A stretch of DNA of 64,000 bases from Phocaeicola plebeius (GTDB lineage: Bacteria > Bacteroidota > Bacteroidia > Bacteroidales > Bacteroidaceae), in the NCBI RefSeq assembly GCF_003437535.1, contig NZ_QSQT01000007.1:80311-144310 (forward strand). The letters run 5' to 3'. The notes beneath the pieces were generated by a model that saw only the letters and a list, made by a program, of their open reading frames with translations, was not told the DNA's origin and did no database searches. The position numbers were made by a program, and so were the translations under genes. Shown here piece by piece: positions 58,741 through 64,000 of this stretch; the first letter of the stretch is position 1, and each line of letters starts with the position of its first letter.

Positions 58741-61025
58741 TCGTATTTCTCCTGTCTTTGGCGATGTCGCTCCCAATAATCACGCTCCCATTGAATAATT
58801 TCTTCCGTTTCTTTCCAGTGCGAACAAGTCATCTCAATGAAACAGGGACAAAACACATCTGCCCAAGTCACTTGTGGGAACATCATCCATCCTTCCTTTT
58901 CTCTTATCTCCACAGGCATATCAAGCGTTTCACTCCAAGGCATAAGATTCATAACAACATCTTCAAGATCTTGGTGGACGTACTTTTTTTCACGGGAGCT
59001 ATAAAGCCAGTAATAGGTATAACCGCCTTCGCAAACAATACGGTCAATGCCTGTGTAGTGGAAATCTTCTCGTGAACTCATATCATCGAATGCGGATTTA
59101 TACTTTCTCCATGAATGTTCTTTCCATATTGGATAGCCACCTTCTTTTATCTTTGCTTTCATGTCACTCCAATTCAAGCAACGCATATAATAAGAGAGTG
59201 GCAAGAATACGGGATCAAACGAGGCTTCCGCAATGAGTTCGCATTTTTGTCCTTTGTTCCGTTTCAGCAAATAGTCAAGAAAGTCCAGTTGGTCAAAGTT
59301 TATGATATTCTTCATGCAAACCTTGGTCAATGCTGAGTATTGTGGATTCCAATCTACGTGATAAAGCTCCGGGTTGTCAGAACAGTCAAGTTGGGTAAGG
59401 CGATTATTTCTCCGGATATTCAATATCTTCAACTTGTTGCCGCGGCAAACCAGGCGTCCCAGTCTTGGATTTTTGGAAACATTCAAACGTTTCAATCCTT
59501 GATTGACACAATACAAGTCGATAAGTATCGGACATTGCGTTACATCCAGCGCTTTCAGTATATATGTCTCACAGGTATAATGAAAGGACGTGATGGTATG
59601 TGTCTCATTGCTTCTTAGGCTGATGTTCCATTTCCCTAGCTTGGCATACGTGTGTTCTGCTTGGATTTCTTCTCCTTTCTCATTATTTATCGCTTCCACT
59701 TGTCCGTCACCCCAATCTATCGTAAATTGGCAATCGCCATAACTGGTGAACGAGAATCCGCAAACGGATTTCTGCCCTTTGGCAGCAACCGTCATTCTTA
59801 TCTCATCCTTTTGCTCGAACAATATCTTTTTCAAGCGACGGAATGAACAGCGAGCAGACAGAATTTCGTTTTTCTCTTCCTCTGAATCATGCTCATAAAT
59901 CTCTCTATCAACAATTTTGTGATAACATTCAAACGCTTTACGCAAATCCTTCTTCGTGCCAAGGCCCTGCTCATACATTCGCCCTATGTTATAATTGTCA
60001 TTTGCCTGCTTATAATAATAAAATGCTTTTTCCATATCGGGTGTGGTGCCTTCGCCTCGTTCATACATTCCACCCAGTTTGTACACATATTCTCCTGCCA
60101 AATAGCATTCCAAGGCTTTTTTGTATTCCTTACGTTCATAATAGACATCTCCAGCCCAACAAGCAGACGAGCCTCCTATTTTCATCCCGATACCCCTCAA
60201 CATATCCAACGCTTCTTGGTTGCCATTCTTAGCCAAATCAGACAGTAAACGAAGTGCATTCCTCGCGGAATACTCGTTTTTCTTTTCACATTCTGCCTCG
60301 TGATCTAACAACAACCAGAACCAATCGGTATGCAACAATTCATGCTCGTCTATCTGTATGTCATAATATGGCTTCCTTTGTGGGCTTCGGTATTTGCTTT
60401 CCCAAATGCGGAACAAATGGTCAGCAGCATGACAACAACCCTTCTTTACCCTTGCTTGAAGTATGTCCACAACTTTATCTTTCACCTTTTGGGGTACATG
60501 AGGCGAATGGAGTAGATTTTCTATAACACAAACATCAAAAAAAGAATCATCTCCGCCGCTTTCTAATGCTTCTATATATAAAGACAATGCATAATTGAAG
60601 TCACATTTTAGGGTAAAGAACGATGACTGCTTGATTACGTGTTTGACGGACGAACGGCTAACTATCGGAGTATACCATTCGGCAAGTTCTACTATCGCCT
60701 TAGCATGTTTTTGCTCGACAGCTTTTTCGTACCAATCAATCATTTTGCTGAAATCAGAGAAATCAGCTTTACATAATTCTGGTTTCCTTGACAAGTCTGA
60801 CCAAAATATTGCTTTCTCAAAGTTGGAGTAATTTCTGACTACTGCTTCCGCTTCATGTACCATTTTATGGTAAAGCAGTTCTCCCATCTCGTATTGTGCA
60901 TCAGCATTGCCTCGGCGGGCAATAGGTTCCAACAGTTGGGTAGCTTCATCATATCGTTTGCCCCGCTCCAACTCATCCAGTTGCTTTCGCAAACGTTTGC
61001 TCACCACTTTGCTTTTCTTTTCCAT
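58737..61025 (-). CDS. Sel1/TPR repeat protein with leucine-rich-repeat-like and PKD-like middle
   Basis: A 762-residue protein without signal peptide. Sel1/TPR-like repeats occupy about 15-130 and 280-390 (GGMYERGEGTTPDMEKAFYYY and IGRMYEQGLGTKKDLRKAFECY). A beta domain with WGDGQVEAINNEKGEE (about 425-490) resembles a PKD-type segment, followed by leucine-rich-repeat-like units (LKRLNVSKNPRLGRLVCRGN, LKILNIRRNNRLTQLDCSDN). The C-terminal 200 residues are of unknown type and rich in Trp and Tyr. Such proteins usually mediate protein contacts. The four-base overlap with the metallophosphoesterase suggests they worked together. Confidence 0.7.
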   Translation of the reverse strand: MEKKSKVVSKRLRKQLDELERGKRYDEATQLLEPIARRGNADAQYEMGELLYHKMVHEAEAVVRNYSNFEKAIFWSDLSRKPELCKADFSDFSKMIDWYEKAVEQKHAKAIVELAEWYTPIVSRSSVKHVIKQSSFFTLKCDFNYALSLYIEALESGGDDSFFDVCVIENLLHSPHVPQKVKDKVVDILQARVKKGCCHAADHLFRIWESKYRSPQRKPYYDIQIDEHELLHTDWFWLLLDHEAECEKKNEYSARNALRLLSDLAKNGNQEALDMLRGIGMKIGGSSACWAGDVYYERKEYKKALECYLAGEYVYKLGGMYERGEGTTPDMEKAFYYYKQANDNYNIGRMYEQGLGTKKDLRKAFECYHKIVDREIYEHDSEEEKNEILSARCSFRRLKKILFEQKDEIRMTVAAKGQKSVCGFSFTSYGDCQFTIDWGDGQVEAINNEKGEEIQAEHTYAKLGKWNISLRSNETHTITSFHYTCETYILKALDVTQCPILIDLYCVNQGLKRLNVSKNPRLGRLVCRGNKLKILNIRRNNRLTQLDCSDNPELYHVDWNPQYSALTKVCMKNIINFDQLDFLDYLLKRNKGQKCELIAEASFDPVFLPLSYYMRCLNWSDMKAKIKEGGYPIWKEHSWRKYKSAFDDMSSREDFHYTGIDRIVCEGGYTYYWLYSSREKKYVHQDLEDVVMNLMPWSETLDMPVEIREKEGWMMFPQVTWADVFCPCFIEMTCSHWKETEEIIQWERDYWERHRQRQEKYE

Positions 61026-61057
61026 ATTCTTTCGGTTTTAGATTACACATAGGAAAA

Positions 61058-61102
61058 ACAAAACCTCATCTTTCCGTCTGTTTCAATGCAAAGATGAGGT
61101 CA
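61058..61102 (-). terminator. Terminator behind the UDG-like gene
   Basis: An 11-bp perfect stem (ACCTCATCTTT / AAAGATGAGGT) with a T-rich tail on the minus strand, 25 bases after the stop of the gene at 61127. Confidence 0.72.
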
Positions 61103-61126
61103 AGTTATGCCAAAGTGGTTCACAGG

Positions 61127-62017
61127 TTATTCTTTCTCCAATAGTTGGTCGATATTTTCTTTGATATCCTTAAGAATGGCATCGTAAAGTTTCCAATGAA
61201 ATGTATTAGCTTCTTTGGGTGCATATCTAGGATGATAAGTTTTATATGCGAATTTTACACCCTCAATAGGAAGTTTGATGACATCCTCGCCCGTAGGCAA
61301 ATTGGGTAACGGATTTGGCTTCCCATTTAACTTAAAGTTCTCCAATATGTAATTATAGTATTTGTTGTTTTCCATTCCCGGTCCAATAAAGAATATCAAT
61401 ATATCCGGTTTAAGAATTTCAACTTCATCTGGAATCACGTGGAAAAAGTTCTTCTCTATTCCGTGCGCTTCTACACTTACAGCACCACCACCTTTTGCAG
61501 TACGGGCAGAAAGCTTGGAGATTTCATTCCAAATCATAGAGACACGTTTGCCGGGATATGCACTGAGTAAATTATCTTTGATTTCTGCCATCATACCGTT
61601 GATTCCTCTTTTGAAGAATTGGCTCCCACCACGAAAATATCCTCCGTTCCCTTCTATTGCCACATAATTGTCATCAAGGAAGTCTTCATAGGTAGCCATT
61701 AAATCACCCACATCTAAATGTTCTTCAGCATTGTCTCGTTCCCAACCATTTGGCTCTTTACCAAAGAACATGATTTTTATGTCGGCTTTGGTGTACCATT
61801 CTTCATGTTCAGAGGTCCCTTTTTGAGCATACCATTTATCATAACCTATTAGTGCTTGTTCTTTTTCTCTTTCTTCTTTCTTTTGTCCCGAGCGCAACAG
61901 AGAAATTAAGAACGGACATTGCAGTTTGTCTCGCAATCCATTGGCTTCCAATTGTTCCATTAAGCCGTTCCACTTACTTTCGTAAAGTTCGGTCAATTGT
62001 TCTGATAATGTTTCCAT
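61127..62017 (-). CDS. Protein resembling the uracil-DNA glycosylase superfamily
   Basis: A 296-residue cytoplasmic protein. ADIKIMFFGKEPNGW (residues 79-92) is similar to the first active-site loop of uracil-DNA glycosylases, a strand VEILKPDILIFFIGPGM lies near 205, and YKTYHPRYAP (about 258-267) resembles the second loop (HPS type). The order and spacing of these parts match the superfamily, but the usual catalytic Asp or Asn is not clear. It is a single-gene unit with promoter TATATTTG (minus strand, 62052-62059) and its own terminator. The call is tentative. Confidence 0.42.
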   Translation of the reverse strand: METLSEQLTELYESKWNGLMEQLEANGLRDKLQCPFLISLLRSGQKKEEREKEQALIGYDKWYAQKGTSEHEEWYTKADIKIMFFGKEPNGWERDNAEEHLDVGDLMATYEDFLDDNYVAIEGNGGYFRGGSQFFKRGINGMMAEIKDNLLSAYPGKRVSMIWNEISKLSARTAKGGGAVSVEAHGIEKNFFHVIPDEVEILKPDILIFFIGPGMENNKYYNYILENFKLNGKPNPLPNLPTGEDVIKLPIEGVKFAYKTYHPRYAPKEANTFHWKLYDAILKDIKENIDQLLEKE

Positions 62018-62051
62018 ACACGTATATTTTTAAAGTGGATGAATTCTAAAA

Positions 62052-62059
62052 CAAATATA
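62052..62059 (-). promoter_or_regulatory. -7 promoter box (TATATTTG, minus strand) for the UDG-like gene
   Basis: An exact TAnnTTTG match on the minus strand, 34 bases before the ATG at 62017. Confidence 0.45.
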
Positions 62060-62226
62060 ACGAATTCTCTCAAGAAAACTTTCATTTTCAATGGGAAATG
62101 CTATATCTTTTGCTGCAAAGTTCTGTCAAGGATATGCAACATCAAAGCATAAGATGAGAAAAAATTGAAGTAATGCTTTACATTGGCATCACTTCTATTC
62201 ATCTTTGCGGAAAAAAGGATGAGAAT

Positions 62227-63018
62227 ATGGGAAATAGATTTTCGATAGAAGAACTGACATGCCTGCATTTGTTGCGGTGTCACTATGCTGATATATGCAG
62301 TAAAGAGGAACGAGAATTGCGAGAAACAATCGCCCTTCATCCGGCAACCTTCGTAAAAGCAAAGATGATTTGTGAGAAAGAAAAAGAAGCGGACATTTGC
62401 ATTATCCCTTATTATGCAGACGATTATCCAGTTTCATTTGCTCAAATTGGCGTAGAAGCACCTGCGTTAATTCATCTATTGGGAAATAAGGAGTTACTTT
62501 ATAACGAAAATTCCATTGCCATTATTGGCTCACGAAACGCTGATGATGTCGGATGTGATATAGCCTATCAGCTGGCAAAAAGCTATGCATTGAAAGGAAA
62601 TGTCATAGTGAGCGGATTGGCATTGGGATGTGACAGTTCCGCTCATCAAGGATGCATAGATGCCAATGGAAAAACTATTGCAGTGGTTGCATCCGGCTTA
62701 AATATCGTCCATCCCAAGGCAAATGAATCCTTGCAGAAAGAAATCATAAACAAAGGCGGTTTAATCATCTCTGAACAGCCCTTTGGCGTGAAAGCCAATC
62801 CTGTACGGCTATATGCCCGCAACCGACTGCAAGCAGCTTTGGTACAAAAAGTCATTGTAGTTCAATGTGCTGTGAAAAGCGGTACGATGAATACGGTTTA
62901 CTTCGCACACAAGTACGGATGCAAGATTTATGCCGTAGCATACGGTCAATACGATAAGCATAATGCTGGAAATGAGTACATTCTCAACAAAGGAATCGGA
63001 TTTCCCATCAAATTGTAG
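62227..63018 (+). CDS. DprA/Smf-like DNA-processing protein
   Basis: A 263-residue protein of the DprA family. A short helical N-terminal part is followed by the Rossmann-like DprA domain: ALIHLLGNKELL, IAIIGSRNADDVG, VIVSGLALGCDSSAHQG, TIAVVASGLNIVHPKAN and LIISEQPFGVKANP. DprA loads RecA on incoming single-stranded DNA. This copy lacks the C-terminal winged helix of many chromosomal DprA proteins and belongs to the mobile element. I chose the ATG at 62227 (MGNRFSIEEL); an earlier ATG at 62173 lies upstream of the likely promoter (CATCTTTG at 62201-62208). Confidence 0.82.
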   Translation: MGNRFSIEELTCLHLLRCHYADICSKEERELRETIALHPATFVKAKMICEKEKEADICIIPYYADDYPVSFAQIGVEAPALIHLLGNKELLYNENSIAIIGSRNADDVGCDIAYQLAKSYALKGNVIVSGLALGCDSSAHQGCIDANGKTIAVVASGLNIVHPKANESLQKEIINKGGLIISEQPFGVKANPVRLYARNRLQAALVQKVIVVQCAVKSGTMNTVYFAHKYGCKIYAVAYGQYDKHNAGNEYILNKGIGFPIKL

Positions 63019-63086
63019 AACTTATGCACCAATATGGCATATTACAGGATTTATTTTGCAATCAGAATCTTTAAAACAGAATAGTC

Positions 63087-63842
63087 ATGACGGTGAAAGA
63101 GTTAATCATGGAAGTGGAATTTGATGACTTGCTTCCTTATTTGAAAGAAATAATAGTCGGGCATTTTGACAACATCTATGCCTTCCGGGAAGCATATGAT
63201 ATTCTTCGTGGTATGGAGCCTAATCCTAAGTTTGCTGAGAAAGTTTGCATAGAGCAAAAAGAGGATTTGATAAACATACAGTCTTTAGACGCAGATTTTT
63301 GGGAGAATGAATTGGCTAAAGAACTTGTTTTACCCAAGAATGCAACTCTAAACAAAGAGGAAATTGCTGCACATTGTATATACGACATCACCTTTTATGG
63401 TTTTTCTCCGGTGGAAAGAATTGAGAATTTTTGGAAAAGTCATGCTCCCATGCAAAGCAAAATGGAGCGAAGGAAGGCTATCATACAAGAACTTACTGTA
63501 CCCGGAAGTAGCTTTATGTATAAGGATTTAGCTTATCTGATAGAGGTAGAATACGGCACACGATATGATTATCACTCCATTACTAACGGGCAAGGGAACC
63601 GATTAGGATATATTACTAATTCCATGACTAAATACCAGCAACTTGACCTAAGGCGATACAATAATGCAGTAGTTTGCATTCGTGTTTCTGCTCAATATCC
63701 GTTAATCAACGAAGAACTGGAAGAGTTTAAGCGTAATGTCCGCTCATGGCTGAATTATGAAGACATTCAATTTGGCATTATAACAGAAGATAGTGATTGT
63801 AAAGAAGCAACGGTTACTTTATTATTAAACAAACAAGCATAA
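63087..63842 (+). CDS. Protein of unknown function with domain shared with the gene at 56755
   Basis: A 251-residue cytoplasmic protein following the DprA gene after 68 bases, probably in one operon with it. Residues 1-120 resemble the 147-residue protein of the WYL operon. The C-terminal half (about 125-251: MERRKAIIQELTVPGSSFMYKDLAYLIEVEYGT, later LRRYNNAVVCIRVSAQYP) has no recognised domain. No transmembrane helices or metal-binding motifs are seen. Confidence 0.6.
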   Translation: MTVKELIMEVEFDDLLPYLKEIIVGHFDNIYAFREAYDILRGMEPNPKFAEKVCIEQKEDLINIQSLDADFWENELAKELVLPKNATLNKEEIAAHCIYDITFYGFSPVERIENFWKSHAPMQSKMERRKAIIQELTVPGSSFMYKDLAYLIEVEYGTRYDYHSITNGQGNRLGYITNSMTKYQQLDLRRYNNAVVCIRVSAQYPLINEELEEFKRNVRSWLNYEDIQFGIITEDSDCKEATVTLLLNKQA

Positions 63843-63992
63843 ATAAAGCATAGCAAAGGGAAGACTTGCAGTTCATTCGAGTAAACAGATGAAAATAAGA
63901 ACAAGCCAAAACAAATTATTTTCTTCTCTATTTTATGTTTGATAGCATTTAGGGTCAACGTAATAATCTGAGGGGTAAATCCGATAAATTTA

Positions 63993-64000
63993 TATCTTTG
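63993..64000 (+). promoter_or_regulatory. -7 promoter box (TATCTTTG) at the right edge
   Basis: An exact TAnnTTTG match in the last eight bases, suggesting a plus-strand gene starting just outside the window. No strong -33 box is seen. Confidence 0.4.

Noticed and set aside
62173..62226. Longer DprA-like protein starting at the ATG at 62173
   Set aside because: The -7-like box at 62201-62208 lies downstream of it, and the extra residues (LYIGITSIHLCG) do not look like part of the family.

Overview
The window is chromosomal DNA of a gut-type Bacteroidales bacterium, probably Bacteroides or Phocaeicola. The evidence is four SusC/SusD outer-membrane uptake pairs, many lipoproteins with Bacteroidetes-type lipoboxes, promoters of the TAnnTTTG type, almost no Shine-Dalgarno sequences, and core genes (TamL/TamB, class I fumarase, HflX, a DUF4954 protein, an M13 peptidase) in a typical Bacteroides arrangement. 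I cannot fix the species from the sequence alone.

Left part (1-5.85 kb): the start of a TamL-type lipoprotein and tamB, both on the minus strand, then a divergent sugar-nucleotidyltransferase.

5.9-23.0 kb is the most striking region: a switchable SusC/SusD locus (shufflon). Three SusC-type genes share a 56-bp block with the 13-bp palindrome GTTCCGCCGGAAC. Only the middle gene (12276-15353) has a promoter, start codon and signal peptide. The other two bodies (minus strand from 10444; plus strand from 17315) begin inside the shared block and have no start. A tyrosine recombinase gene lies between the left site and the promoter. Inversion between sites should move the promoter and signal-peptide module from one body to another, so one SusC/SusD pair is made at a time. 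A fourth pair (23.36-27.93 kb) has a related N-terminus but lacks the site and looks fixed.

28.0-41.5 kb is housekeeping and envelope DNA: hflX, DUF4954, a thioredoxin-domain protein, fumarase, a BASS-like transporter, an ABC-F ATPase, an M13 peptidase and a BACON-domain lipoprotein. A decayed IS1182-like element (41541-43221) follows, then a possible structured small RNA, then a two-component system with a TPR sensor kinase and a LuxR-type regulator.

From about 46.63 kb to the right edge lies an integrative mobilizable element inserted in the 3' part of a tRNA gene, probably tRNA-Pro. It carries an integrase, an AlbA/Schlafen-type ATPase with an 11-bp tandem repeat, a helix-turn-helix protein, a helicase, a primase, a likely replication origin between those two, an inverted repeat resembling oriT, MobC and a relaxase. 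Its cargo (55.2-63.9 kb) holds a WYL-domain regulator, two related small proteins of unknown function, a Sel1/leucine-rich-repeat protein coupled to a metallophosphoesterase broken by a stop codon, a protein resembling uracil-DNA glycosylases, and a DprA-like protein. The right end of the element lies outside the window.
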